A DNA stretch of 64,000 nucleotides from Adiantum capillus-veneris (GCA_014529385.2 CM043958.1:152977293-153041292), one strand, 5' to 3'. Shown: positions 1 through 11,316, numbered from the stretch's first letter. Made by a program: numbers and translations. The notes: generated by a model from the sequence alone, not told the origin.

Positions 1-385
1 CAAACTTCGGCTGTAGATCAAGATGTCATCGAGAAATACAACAACGAAGTTGCCTAGGAATGGTCTCATTGGATCATTCATCATTTACTGAAACGTAGCG
101 GGAAACCAAAAGTTAAGACCAAAAATTCATAATGACCAGAACGCGTATGGAGACCTCTTTTAGGAACATCTTCGAGTTTCATCCGTATTTGGTGATAGCC
201 TGATTGCAGGTCTATCTTCGTAAAATACAACGCTCCATGGAGCCGATCTATCAGATCGTCCATGCGCGGGAGCGGATACTTATTCTTGATAGTGAGCTTA
301 TTCAACCCCTTGTAATCCACGTAGAAGCGCATAGTGTTATCCTTCTTTCGAGAAAGTAACACTGGCGCTCCCCAACTCGTATCTT
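1..385 (-). pseudogene. Ty3/gypsy reverse transcriptase fragment (old, truncated)
   Basis: The minus strand encodes part of a gypsy-type reverse transcriptase, the enzyme that copies element RNA into DNA in cytoplasmic particles. From high to low coordinates it reads a PVLLSRKKD-like finger motif, [12 protein letters not shown], then [11 protein letters not shown], and near 14-40 the catalytic region FLDDILIYS with its Asp pair. A frame disruption separates the middle from the FLDD part. It runs off the left edge. At about 385 it joins directly to a gag fragment, so gag C-terminus, protease and the RT start are deleted. Its sequence differs from the elements further right, so it belongs to another, older lineage. 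Confidence 0.85.
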
Positions 386-860
386 AAAGAGCATCGTGGC
401 CTTAGCCACAACATCTTCGACATCTGTCGGAGCTTTACCTCTGAGTAATGCCCAACGGTACTCCTCATGTATGTCGAGGATATACATGTGGACAACATGT
501 TCGGAGTCCAAATTAGTAAGGTAGAGGGCTTCCTTGAAGGCGGTAGTATATTGATTGAATGACATTGTTTTCAGCGCCAGGCTCTGAAGCCTTCTTCAAC
601 GGATCCTTTCTGGCGAAGTGATCAAAGAACTTTGCATAGAAATCAACCCACGTCGTGGGTTTTTTAGTCATGTTACACCACCAGATGAGTGCGGCACCTT
701 TCAAGTAGCGAGGAAGCTTCTACATCCTTTTTGCATCTGATTTTTCATGGAGATCAACAAAAGTTGTCCATTGCCAAAGCCAATCATTGAGTGCAAACTC
801 CGTACACTCTCTCCTCGCCAGAGAATTAAGTGATTCGTCCAACCGGTGGACGTACATTAT
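386..860 (-). pseudogene. Ty3/gypsy gag fragment (internally deleted element)
   Basis: Minus-strand translation gives a retrotransposon Gag-like (capsid) segment: KGAALIWW followed by WVDFYAKFFDHFARKD, the usual Trp-Trp then W..F...F pattern, and further on FKEALYLTNLDSE and LRGKAPTDVEDVVAKA. A stop lies just before KLPRYLKGA and the frame changes near 560. It lies directly upstream, in the sense direction, of the RT fragment at 1-385. The two are one element that has lost everything between. No protein is made. Confidence 0.75.
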
Positions 861-2159
861 CGGCAGTTTGCATCTGCAATTGTCGACTTTCAAATCCGCT
901 CATAGAAAACGTCACAGTGGTCGATTGAGCCGTGTTTTCGAGAGCAAAGTATGAGTATCAAAGGGCTATGTAAAGCTCTCGAGATGACAAATATTAATGT
1001 TTATATTCCATGAAAATGGCGCACAAAAACATAAAATTTCTTCTTACCTAGAGTGCCCTCGTCTCGTAAATCAAAACTGTAGGACTCCATTGCGGGAAAC
1101 CCAGAGAAATATTAAAATTCGATCGAATTCTGGTTTTTCGCGTTGCGAAAAGATAAAATTCCACACTTGACCGCGTTAACGGGAGCATATGGAGGTGTGC
1201 AGGTGACGACAAGGGCACATGAGCGTGAACAGATGAGAGAGAGAAGCGGTGGGAGAGAAGCAGGAGAGTTAAACTTTTCACTTTCTGCAAAAACTCAAGT
1301 CTTTGTAAATTTTAATGTGCAAGTATGTCGGACACATTTCAGAAAATGGCTGAATATGAGGAATCTTGTGAAGATGCTTTGTATCAAAGGCGAAGGCGCA
1401 TGAGGCGAGGAGCAGCAAAGGCGAGGAGCAGGGGTGCAGCTGCATCCTCACCATTGTCAGCACCTCCATCTTCCTCATCCTCGCCCGCACCTCCTCCAGC
1501 AAGCATACTACGTGCAAGGAGTGTGAGAGAGAAGGAGCCCTTTCCAGCCAGGCCAACTATTCTTTTTCTAATTCAAACAGATGTAGAAGTTGGCATCGTG
1601 CGAACACAGGCTGAATGGTCAGTTCAGGTTGTGAAGAGTATACATTTCCATCACCCGTGTTCGAACACCATGCAGATGTTTTTGAAAACTGCAGAGCAGA
1701 AGGGGAGAAGCAAAAGGATCTTGGGAGATTCTGATGGATTATAATAACAGACCAACCAGTATGTACCGAATTCCGAGTATAATTCCGAGTTTTATACCTT
1801 TATTAAAAAAAACTCTAAATGTCCTAGCCATTTAAAATAAGAGGGCCACTTAATAAAATAAAAAAACAACCCACCATATAGCGTTTAAAAAAAAAACCAT
1901 GCAAGAGGGAGACCAGCATAAGAACAAAGAAAGAAATCGAACGCCAAGGGAAAATGCAGATGACTCGTGGAGGGGAGGGAAAAGAATCTGGGCGTATGCC
2001 TGCTTGTGCACTACACATGAGAGCTCCACGCTGTCCTTCCATGTTGGAATCATACGTTGGAAAATCAGCCAGCATTCCTTTTGCTGAGCGCCAACGCAAC
2101 ATCTGAACGCTTTCTGTGTCTTCGCTCTACTGTCTGGCCACCTCCAAGCAAAGAGAGGT

Positions 2160-2201
<42 letters not shown>

Positions 2202-2538
2202 GTTCTTCGCACAGAGGACGGGAGAGTTACAGAGAAAGATTAAAAAACTGCCGTATGCTGAATTTTAATCTAAAATCAGCAATTGAATGTGAGATTTACT
2301 AATTTTCGTCGAATATCAGCAAATTCAGTAAAAAATTTGCAATTCTGCATTTCCGTTGGCCAAATAACTGATTTTTGTCGAAAATCAGCAAAAAAGTGCC
2401 ATGTCCACGTGCAAACACGCGAACGAGAAGAAAAACAAGCAATTTTAGCAATTTATTATTAAAAATTACGCGAAATTGAGGTTTCTCGACTCGAACTGAT
2501 CCATAGGTGTGCACGTAGTCCCTTCTGTAGCCAAGCCG
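861..2538. other. Unassigned sequence, no supported gene
   Basis: No retroelement domain is recognisable. A plus-strand frame at 1325-1744 (139 codons) starts MSDTFQKMAEYEE, then a basic run and Ser/Pro-rich low complexity. It has no recognisable domain, and I do not call it a gene. 2250-2480 is AT-rich with recurring AAAATCAGCAA-like words. It may be the leader of the minus-strand element whose primer site is at 2539-2550, but that is inference. Confidence 0.4.
2162..2199. repeat. (CT)n microsatellite
   Basis: About 19 uninterrupted CT units. Similar tracts sit inside the family-1 LTRs elsewhere in the window; this one has no recognised LTR around it. Confidence 0.97.
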
Positions 2539-2550
2539 GCTTTGATACCA
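2539..2550 (-). promoter_or_regulatory. tRNA-iMet-type primer binding site of a minus-strand LTR element
   Basis: The reverse complement reads TGGTATCAAAGC, one base from the plant initiator-Met tRNA 3' complement TGGTATCAGAGC. It directly abuts TGAAACG at 2551, which in the sense direction gives an LTR ending in CA. It is probably the start of a minus-strand element extending left; the gag/RT pieces at 1-860 could be its body. Confidence 0.6.
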
Positions 2551-3370
2551 TGAAACGAACGCGGGGAGTGGATCTCTCGCCTACACGGGCCGCCTACAGA
2601 CTCGCGTCGGACAAGCCACGTGACTATAGCCACCGTTCGGCAGCTCCCTCGTGCTGGGGTAGCGTCTGAGGACATAGACGTGCACCTGTAAGACCGAGCA
2701 TCCCATACCACCCGGCCTCACCTCCTTGAGGTGACCTCGCGCACTCCTAGCCTCATGGGCTAACCATTGGCACTCTGCCCATGGGGGTGGATAACTGCAA
2801 ATGAGGCCTTGGTTTCCCTTTTATAATAATGGCCGCCCACACTGGCCGAGTTTACACTGCGTTCGTCGGAACACTGGACGCCAGTGTAACAGGGAACGGG
2901 TGGAACCCAGCCCAAACGTTTCGAAACGGCGTTCTGGATGAGTCCCGTTCTTGAAACAGAGTCGAGAATGAAACACCGTTCCGAACAGGGTGTAATCGGA
3001 ACACAGACGGGGCGGAACGTGAGGTGGAATGGCGGAATGAGCAAAAGTAGGCATTTAGGGGCAAAAAAGTAGACATTTGGAGGTAGACTTGGGGTTGTTT
3101 GAGGGACACAAGGGTAGTCTGGGGAGTCGATTTGGGACTAAGCCGAATGGAGGTAATTCAAGCCTTACTTTAGTCGACTGTTCCGGCCTCGTTCCCATTC
3201 CGGGGCCCCCTCCTCCTCCCCGTTCCTGACCCCTTCCGGACCCTCCTGTTCTCGTTTCCCATTCCCGTTCCGGGTAACTATGTTGGATGCCATCTTGATG
3301 GCGTCTAGGCTAGATCCCCTCTCCTGTAAAGCGGGACATAACAATGGAGTGTGTCACCAACGCCGTTATG
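2551..3370 (-). repeat. LTR-like fragment and GGAACGG-rich sequence
   Basis: From 2551 the sequence behaves like the 3' part of a minus-strand LTR: it abuts a primer site, and the minus strand carries a TATA-like TATTATAAAAGGG at about 2816-2829. The outer LTR edge is not identifiable. From about 2885 to 3290 it is dominated by degenerate CCGTTCC/CCATTCC words, matched in inverted orientation at 63573-63720 on the far side of the nest. No coding sequence is supported. Confidence 0.4.
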
Positions 3371-3844
3371 TGTCACAAATTGATGTTGTGGCAGTGCAAC
3401 CCGGACACAAGTGATGATGTGGCTGATTGTACAGATGCCCGAAAAACGCGCAGTCAGACAGTACGGACGCCTGGAAAACGTGTTGATTGGTTGACGTGGT
3501 AGCGTACGGATTCTCCGCGTTTTACACTGGCTATTGACATGGCCTGCCTGTATGGATTTCCACGATCAGCGTTGAGTGCTTTTTATGGCAGATTTTTAAT
3601 CAAGTAGCTCTTGGGGCCAAATTGTTTTTGATTTATTGCTCTTCTTTGTAATCTTTATAAGTGACCCAAGGGGCAAAGGTTAATATAAAAGAAATAGCGA
3701 AAGGGGCATCAATCTTTGGGGCCTATCTCTCTTGGCATGGAACTACGTCGGGCCGTGTCGACTGTTAAATTTGTGAAGTGTTTTGAAGTGAATCTCTGCT
3801 TTGTCGCAACAGAATCTTGACTTGGGGTGTCGAAGTTTGTTACA
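3371..3844 (+). repeat. Element B 5' LTR
   Basis: It starts TGTCACAAATTGATG and ends TTTGTTACA, matching family-1 termini (TGTCACAAAG...CTGTTACA). It contains TTAATATAAAAG at about 3680, followed by the cross-family block GAAATAGCGAAAGGGGC. At 474 bp it is shorter than the 620-730 bp LTRs of A, E and G. A primer site follows after one base. Confidence 0.85.
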
Positions 3845-3845
3845 G

Positions 3846-3857
3846 TGGTATCAAAGC
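3846..3857 (+). promoter_or_regulatory. Element B primer binding site (tRNA-iMet type)
   Basis: TGGTATCAAAGC, one base after the LTR end. The same site, inverted, lies next to the 5' LTRs of A, E and G. Confidence 0.9.
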
Positions 3858-3909
3858 ATGGCCGATTTATCTTCTACCCGGAAAGCCGATCCCTTTTCTC
3901 GCAATACTT

Positions 3910-4711
3910 ATGGATTCCGAACAGAACCAATCAACCTCTTCTGCAACCGTTGAGGCAGGAGGAGGCAACACAGAAAATTCAAACGACTTAACAGAAGATG
4001 TGTACGGGCCACCTTGGCCTACACAGTTTGAACTTTTTGAGATGCAACGTCGACAACAGGTTGACGAGTGCACAAAGCAGATGCTTCAATTTGCTAAAGA
4101 TGTCCAGTTTGCAAAATTTTTGACAAGGTAGTCCATGGCTGAAGTGCATACTCAGTGGCAAAAAGCCACCGAACCACCAATCAAATCGGCAATCAAGAAA
4201 CCTTCTACTCCGAGGATGTTTATAGAAGAAGAACTTCAAGAGGTGGTTCAGACCTAGATCAATCAGCTTTTTGACACAAAGAATCAATCGAAAAAGCAAT
4301 TGAAGAAGCGCAAGAAGGGGACTGATTATTATGGTTACTTGGGTCGTCAATCTTCTTTTGCATATGCAAGAAAGCAAAAGAAACGTGTGCGTTTTGAAGG
4401 ACTACCCAGTTCTTCTTCCTCTTTTTCTGACAGTTCTTCTAGCTCTTTCGACTCGAGCGAGGAGGTCAAAAGGGCAAGAAGCGAAGCAAAAAGTAAAACT
4501 TTGGAAAGAACAAGAAAAAGGCAAAGAAACTTAGATTTCGACCAGTTTTTGATAGCTCTATGGAGGAGTCATCCTCTTACAGTTTGGACTCCGACGAGCA
4601 CATGTTTTATGCGAAGAAGAAGAGGTATATGCTTTCACTAATAGTGAAGCAGTAGAGAGAATTCCAGTGGGGCCATTTTACAGAGCCAACCAATAAGATA
4701 AGAGCAAGAAG
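3910..4711 (+). pseudogene. Element B gag, N-terminal part
   Basis: The ATG at 3910 lies 52 bases after the primer site and starts MDSEQNQSTSSATVEAG. The protein should be the Gag structural polyprotein that packages element RNA. Visible homology with the other family-1 copies: YGPPWPTQFELFEMQRRQQ, an amphipathic stretch, a YLGRQSSF motif with a basic KQKKRVRFEG, then a long serine run and an acidic/basic linker. There is a stop near 4129, another near 4256, and later shifts. At 4711 the frame is cut inside the DKSKK motif by element D; the continuation is at 42970. Confidence 0.85.
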
Positions 4712-5999
4712 TGTCACAGACGGGAGCGCACACGAATAATCAACAAGATGAAAATAAATAATCTTTCAACTAAACAGAGTTGGGAGAGAAGTTCGACACA
4801 GTATTTGGGACTAGAAGATGGGCTTGTCCCCCCCCCTTATAGAGAATCCTTTATTAGGGAGAATCTTTTTACAAGCACAAGAACCGAAGAAAACCCCTCG
4901 GTTCTGATTTTCTAATTCGATGGTCGTTCCTTCTCGTAAGGGAAATCCCAGAGACGAGCTCTCAATCCTTTTTCCGTCTGAACTCGAAGTGGAGACTTTG
5001 CAGACAATTTCCGAATTCCGTTCGCGGAATTTTCAAGCGTAGCCCGAAGCCTTCCCGCTTCTCCTTTGCGATGAAGTACCTGCTAACACACAAACACGGG
5101 ACAACAATTCGTATGGCAAATCCACAATAGATACCTGTCGCTCTTGCACGCGAAAAGCGATTTCCGTGCTTCGCAGTCTCGCGATCTCTTGCTTCTCTTG
5201 GCGGCAGAGTCTTGTCTTGCTGGCGTTGGCAACTCCTCCTCTGAGTGAGGGCATGTGGTGCTTTTATAGCTTCGTGGCCATAGCAGGAATAGCTGAGCAG
5301 AGGTTGACCGCGTAGAGATCATGGCGGATTTTTTTCTTGGTTTGTTTTTTTTTTGGTTTTTTTTGCTGTCCTTCCTGAAATAGGGAGAGAGAATTCGCTG
5401 GCTGGTTTTGTTTCTTTATTTTCTAAGTGGCTGTCCATTTATTAAGTGGGCGCCCGGCATATTTTAAAATTGGTCTGAACCTGCCCAAAAACTCAATAAA
5501 ACCTTATAAGTTAAAAACAATGCCTTTTGCAGCACTTCCCAGGTGTCCCTAGATGCAACCACATGCACAAATGCAATGCAGACATAGATTCCTCGTTTCC
5601 TTGGAAAACTCGTTAAAATATTCCGCTTTTAAGAAAAGCTTCTCAGAACCCATCTTTATTCTTGTGCTTGTGTCTTTATGCGTATTCCTCTTTCCATTTC
5701 GGGTTTCCTGCTAGACCAACGAGGTATTTTCTTTTCGATGCTCCCATCACCCCATCACGTGATGCATCAAGAATATTCTTTTCCCGGTCTCCCCTATCGA
5801 ACTAACGGTAAAATCCCTTCGCGATGCTTAATGTCACCCATCGTATGACGCATCAGAGTTTTTCGTTCCTAATGGCTTTTAATAATTCTAGTAGATCTAC
5901 AGTTTCTAACCTTACAGTTCAAGTACACATCTTAAAATATCCTAGTTTCAATAAAAAGAAATTACTCGAGAAAATAAGAAAATAGTCCATTTAGCAACA
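4712..5999 (-). repeat. Element D 3' LTR
   Basis: In sense it starts TGTTGCTAAATGG and ends GTCTGTGACA (1288 bp). A TATA-like GCTATAAAAGC (reverse complement at 5260-5270) splits U3 of about 730 bp from R/U5. An AATAAAGGATTC polyadenylation-like signal lies near 4846-4857. It aligns along its length with 41657-42969. Confidence 0.9.
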
Positions 6000-6033
6000 T
6001 CCCTCTGGCTTCTAAACAGTTGTCCTCAACTGT
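6000..6033 (-). promoter_or_regulatory. Element D polypurine tract and adjoining hairpin
   Basis: The minus strand reads AGAAGCCAGAGGGA directly before the LTR start: the purine primer for plus-strand DNA. One base away is a perfect 7-bp inverted repeat ACAGTTG-TCCT-CAACTGT (6016-6033). In D the hairpin overlaps the last codons of pol, which end RTTV and stop. Confidence 0.75.
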
Positions 6034-8886
6034 AGTGCTTGTACATATCCTTCCAGAATCTCGGGATAGGATGCTAATTCCTGCTCGGTCATCCATTGAG
6101 CATCTAGAGTACAATAATTCTTAAACTTTACCAAATACTTCCATGTAATCTTCTCGGACTTAAGTGGTCGCTCCTGATGATGCAAGATCTGCTCCGGTTT
6201 GAGTATTTCTTCCGTCTTCTCAACCTCAGGAGGTTCCTCAGCAATAGGTTGACTTGGAGGCAGTCCCACATATGACGGAGTAAACTGACTTGGAAAGCAT
6301 TGTGGATCTTCCAATCAGATGGTAAGTCTAATCGAAACGTCACATCGTTCACTTGGTCAATTATTTTAAACGGCCCATAATAGCGATTGGAAAGTTAAAC
6401 CACTTTCCCTTTATGAATCGCTTGTTTCTTCAGTCTTGCCTTCTCAAACTTGAGTAGGACTAATTGACCGACTATTAAGGCCAGATTCCTTCTGTGCTTG
6501 TGTGCAACTTTCTTATGTTTTTTCTGAGATCGCAAAATTGCTCTCTTAACTTAGGCCGTGTCCAAATCCCGAACAAACTCATCTGCTGCGAAAATCTTAT
6601 CCTAAGTGACAAGGAGCGGGGGAAGCAAAGGCTTACCATAGAGAATCTCAAAAGGTGCTTTCCCCGTAGAAGAATGCATGGTATTGTTGTCCGCGTACTC
6701 AACAAGGGGCAAATACTTCTCCCAGTCAGACAGTCTTTCTGACACACAAAATTTCAGCATATCCAATACTGTGGAATTAGCGATCTCACTCTGCCTATCC
6801 GTTTGAGGATGATATGCAGAAGAAAAATTCAACTTTGTGCCAAGGTTATCAAACAAGGCATGCCAAAAGTTGCCTGTTATGTGAGGATCTCGATCACTCA
6901 CAATAGACTTGGGCAGCCCATGATGCTTAAAGATCTGTGCTAGAAAAATTCTAACCATATGGTGTGCTTTGATTGTTTTCTTAACTAGAATAAAGTGAGC
7001 TTGCTTGCTAAATCTGTCCACGATAGTCCAAATCGCATCATTTCGAGTTTGAGTCTTTGGGAGATCCATAATAAAATTCATGGCAATACTCTCCCAGGGT
7101 TGATCAGGCACAGGTAAGGTTGGAGTAACCGAGGCGTCTTATGCCGATCATACTTTACTTTTTGGCAAACCAAGCATTCCCTGACATATTGATCAATGTG
7201 TGCTCTAAGGCTTGGCCATTCCAATGCTAAGGTCGTAGGGAGAATTCCCCGATGACCCGCATATGGTGAAGCATGTGCTTCTTCCATGATTTTCTTTCTC
7301 AATGGTTCTGCCACGCAAATTGCTTGGTGGTGATAGAGGTAACCATCCCGAATAGAATAGAGATATTCATCCTCTCCGTTTTGTAACTTATTCCAAGTGG
7401 AGGAGAAGTCTGGGTCATTCGGATACAACTCTGGAAGTGATTCCAATTCTTGGTGATACACAGAAGTAACTGCGTTCACCCTAGGCCGTCTAGACAATGC
7501 GTCTGCAGCCACATTCTTACTCCCAGCCGTATGGAGGATCTGGAAGTAAAACATGGACAAAAAGTTGGCCCATCTCATTTGCTTCTCAGATAGTTTTCGT
7601 TGCGTAAGAAAATACTGCAAACTCTGGTAATCGACAAAATCCGCTCCTAGAAGATAATGCTTCCAGGTAGACAAGGCGTGGATCACAACCATAAGTTCCT
7701 TCTCGTAGATCGAGGCATGCAATTCTGCATCCTTAAGTCGTCTACTTTCATAAGCCACTTCATGGGCTTCTTGGTTAAGCACTGCACCGATGCAATCACT
7801 TGAAGCATCTCAGTGAACCTCGAATGGTTTCCTTAAGTGTGACACTATCATAATAGGTCCATGGCCTAATAGGTACTTTAGCCTACCAAAGGCACCTTGT
7901 GTCTCGATCCCCACCTGAAAGGGATCTTTTTCCTTGTTAGGTCATGAAGTGGTCCTGCTACTTGAGCAAAGCCTCGGATAAACCTCCCATAGTAAGAACA
8001 CAATCCCAGAAAACTTCGTACTCTTTTCGGGATCCATTTTCACTAGATTATGTGAGACTATATGGCCAAGATAGTGTATCTTAGTGAGGAAGAACTCACT
8101 CTTCTTTGCATTCACATGCAACTCATGCTTTCAGAATTCTTGAAACACTATATCCAAGTGCTTTCGATGTTCCTCCTCGGTCTTTGAAAAGACGAGTATG
8201 TCATCAAAGAACACTCTTGTGAAGGCTCGGTGTGGGCTGAAAATTCGATCCATCATTCGATTGAATGTGGCAGGAGCATTGGTTAAGCCAAACGTTATTA
8301 CCAAAAATTCATAAAGTCCAAAAGTTGTGCGAAAGGCAGTCTTATGGACATCTTCAGGGCTATGCGTATCTGATGATACCCGCTTTTTAAGTCAATGTGA
8401 CTAAAGATGCTTGCTCCCTACAACTTATCGAGAATATCACCAATTCCGGGGTATCAGAAAGCTATTCTTGATAGTGATCTTGTTTAGAGATCGATAATCT
8501 ATGCACATTCGAAACGTGTCGTCTTTCTTTTGCACCGGTAGAACTGGAGAGCAGTAAGGCGAAGTACTTGGTCGTACTAGACCTTTTTTCAGAAGCTCGT
8601 TGACTTGCTTCAAAATTTCCTCTTGCTGAGCAAGACAACCCGATAAGGGGGTAGGTTTGGGGGAGAGCTATCTGGTACAAGATCAATGGATGCTCTTCCG
8701 GATGTACCGGAGGTAGCTTGTCTGGTAGAGTATCTGTGAAACAATCTTTATAATTTTCAAGAAATTGAAAATGTTTAATTTTGAAAACTAGAGAGCGAAC
8801 TCTCATTAGTTTTATCTCTTTCACGTGCGAAAATCAAGTAAGCAGAAACACACTTCTTTATTTCCTTCTTAATGGAGATATGGCTT
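6012..8886 (-). pseudogene. Element D pol: RT, RNase H, integrase, chromodomain
   Basis: In sense order: a pre-RT segment (CFTDTLPDKLPP, about 8740); an RT palm with [17 protein letters not shown] and FFDD near 8210-8280; RNase H with YEKELMVVIHAL and ADALSR; the integrase zinc domain (HASPYAGHRGI...CLVCQKVK); and the integrase core with IVSDRDP and RQSEIANS. Last is the chromodomain [16 protein letters not shown], ending near 6012. The first catalytic Asp of the integrase appears as Asn (IAMNFIMDLP where relatives have MDF). There are several frameshifts. The upstream end at about 8886 is cut by the truncated LTR of element A. The chromodomain normally directs integration to particular chromatin. 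Confidence 0.9.
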
Positions 8887-9023
8887 ATGCTCTGAGTTGT
8901 AAGAGGCCAGTCCGTTTATTTAAAGGTTATATGGGATGCCAAAAGTAGAGCCCTAAAAGCTTCTTTAAAAAGCTGCCCATAAAAAGTGCCTTCAAAGGCT
9001 TTCTAAAATAAAGCAAATTAAAA

Positions 9024-9088
<65 letters not shown>

Positions 9089-9392
9089 AAGTCCTTGCGT
9101 AATGCACACAACCAAAACTTTACGTAAAATAAAGCTGCGCCAGGCTGAAAAGCGAACTGCCACACATGTCCTGCTTTCTGTATGCTCAGCTAGCGTGAAT
9201 CGCGGAACGTTCCGTACAGCATGGCAGCATGCCATATCATCTTTTTGCGCAAAATGAAGCTGCTGACAAAATTCTTCACACCAGGGCTATCAATGCCACA
9301 AAAGGGTGTATGTACGGGGCAGCCCCCCTATCCTTGCCCGAGAGGGTGTGTGTGTATGTGTACTTGGCACGCCTCATCATTGGGTTTTGACA
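8887..9392 (-). repeat. Element A 3' LTR, outer end deleted
   Basis: It matches 14937-15435. The sense start, reverse complement of TTTTGACA at 9392, is intact; homology ends at about 8887. It contains a (CT)n tract at about 9025-9086, longer than in its partner LTR. Confidence 0.88.
9025..9086. repeat. (CT)n microsatellite in element A 3' LTR
   Basis: About 30 CT units, (AG)n in element sense. The partner LTR has about 20 units (15076-15117). Confidence 0.97.
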
Positions 9393-9431
9393 TACCCCCC
9401 TCTTGAAAGCATTGTAATCGTCCTGGATTAC
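9393..9431 (-). promoter_or_regulatory. Element A polypurine tract and hairpin
   Basis: The minus strand reads CTTTCAAGAGGGGGGTA directly before the LTR. Four bases upstream lies GTAATCG-TCCT-GGATTAC (9414-9431), an inverted repeat with one mismatch at the loop end. Confidence 0.75.
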
Positions 9432-9949
9432 GCCTGCAAAACAGACAGAAGCCATAAACTGTCTGAGCAGACACTGACTGTTACTACCTATGTACTAGGA
9501 ACATTCATCTAGCACATGTACCAATCAACGTCACATCACAGGATCATCACATGACAAATCACATTCAACATTCGTTCGGATCTTAGACCATGATTTATCG
9601 GCAATGTAGCTAGCAATCACATCTAGATCCACTGAGGACCTCATCGATGCTCGATTGACTAACCCCTATTGCAACCATGTCTATTCGAGATCATTCATAC
9701 GAAAAATGCGCATCGTCTATCAGATCTTGCACTTAAAAACAAGTCAAGAACAAATCAGTTTCATATTCAAGAATTCCATTTCATAAAGTCATACAACAGA
9801 ATACTGTCAGCTCTCAGTATCCCTGAAGCTCAAAGAGACATCAATGACTCTAGTATTCTAGAAATCAAGGCATCTGTTGACAAAGGAGTGGAGTATCTCT
9901 CCTCTTGTGTATCCCACTGCACCAGATCTCCGTCGAAGCTCAATTCTGA
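9432..9949 (-). other. Element A non-coding stretch between chromodomain and polypurine tract
   Basis: It aligns with the same position in E (16815-17399) and G (19294-19879), so it is a fixed part of family 1. No conserved reading frame is visible. Confidence 0.7.
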
Positions 9950-11316
9950 CTATGCTAAACCAAAAGCTTCAAGGTAAAGGTTGAGCACTGCTAGGTCCTC
10001 CTCCTCCATCCACTTCGCATTCAATGCGGGATAGTTCTTGAACTTAACTAAGAACCGCCTTCGTACTTTACCCTTATTCTTTGTGTCCTTATGTGCCACA
10101 ATCTGTTCAGGAACAAGGATCTCCTCGTTTTCCTCCACTTTGGGGTGCTCATCGGGCTTCCCATCATCAAGCACATCACCTTTAAAAGTTTTCAAGAGAC
10201 TCACATGAAATGCATTGTGAATCCTCCAAGTGTCAGGTAGTTTTAGTCGGAAGGCGACATCATTGATCTTTTCAAAGGTCTGGAAAGGTCCGTAGTATCG
10301 CATACTAAGCTTTGGAAAAAGCCTCTCCTTTCCCTTCTTCTTTCTCAAGCGTGTCTTCTCAAAACGTAAGAGCACCCACTCATCCTCCTTCAATTTCAAA
10401 TCGCAACGATGGCGATCCGCTACCTTTTTTTCTGTTGTTCTTGAGACTTTTGCAAAGTCTTGCGAACCTTGGCAAAAGCCGTATCCAAATCTCGCTATAT
10501 TCATCGGCTTCAAAGATCTTATCTTTCGTGCTCAGGAAGGGTGGAACCTTCGCAGCACCTTCAACAATCTCAAATGGCGCCTTCCCCGTCGAAGAGTGTA
10601 TCGTGTTATTGTAGGCAAATTCCACCAAAGATAAGTATCTTTCCCATTGAGTCTTCTGATCTGAGATATAAGACTTCAATAAATCTAGAATTATTGAATT
10701 GGCAATCACAGATTGCTCGTCAGTCTGCGGGTGGAACGATGACGAGAACTGCAACCGCGTGCCAATAATGTTCTCCCAAATTGCCTTCCAAAACAAACTC
10801 GTAAATCTGGGGTCTCTGTTGGAGACAATCGTCTCAGGCATGCCATGTAATCTGAAGATCTGGGCCACAAACAATCTCGCTAAGTGATCCGGCTTGACTA
10901 TTTTCTTCACTGGAATGAAATGAGCCTGCTTGCTAAATCTGTCAATAACAGTCCAGATACCATCGTGAGCACTTTGTGTTCTCGGGAAATAAAAAATGAA
11001 ATCCATTGCAATAGTTTCCCATGGGTGGGTGGGTATGGGCAAAGGCTGTAACAATCCTTGTGCTCTATGCCTGTCAAACTTGACCTTCTGGCATATCAAG
11101 AACTGTGCACAAACTTGTCCACATCCTTCTTGAGTCTTGACAAAAGAAGTCTCTCTCTACCCCTTTCATGGTGGTAGCAATGCCGTGGTGACCCGTAAAA
11201 GGTGGACAGTGGCATTCAGTCATAACCTTTTCTTTGAACGGCTGAGTAACGCATAACATGGTTTTCCTCATCAAGTAGCCATCCCGAATGGAATATCCCG
11301 CTACTGTCTACCCATC
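9950..11316 (-). pseudogene. Element A integrase and chromodomain
   Basis: Sense order: integrase zinc domain (HCPPFTGHHGIATT), core (IAMDFIFYFPRTQ), then a C-terminal domain ending in a chromodomain (FLVKFKNYPALNAKWMEEEDLA). Two of three catalytic acids are changed: the second Asp is Asn (IVSNRDPRF) and the Glu is Val (EQSVIANS). With shifts near 10400 and 11080, the enzyme could not join DNA ends. It normally inserts cDNA into the nuclear genome. Confidence 0.85.

Noticed and set aside
1325-1744. 139-codon plus-strand frame with Ser/Pro-rich middle
   Set aside because: Low complexity, no domain, no splice or promoter support; overlaps an equally long antisense frame.
6016-6033. Hairpins near the purine tracts as transcription terminators
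   Set aside because: This is a eukaryotic context with no U-run logic, and the constant link is to the purine tract rather than to gene ends.
8927-9235. Open frame with a long Arg-Glu alternation (also at 18840-19106)
   Set aside because: It is only the translation of the (CT)n tract in the family-1 LTR; no start context or conservation.
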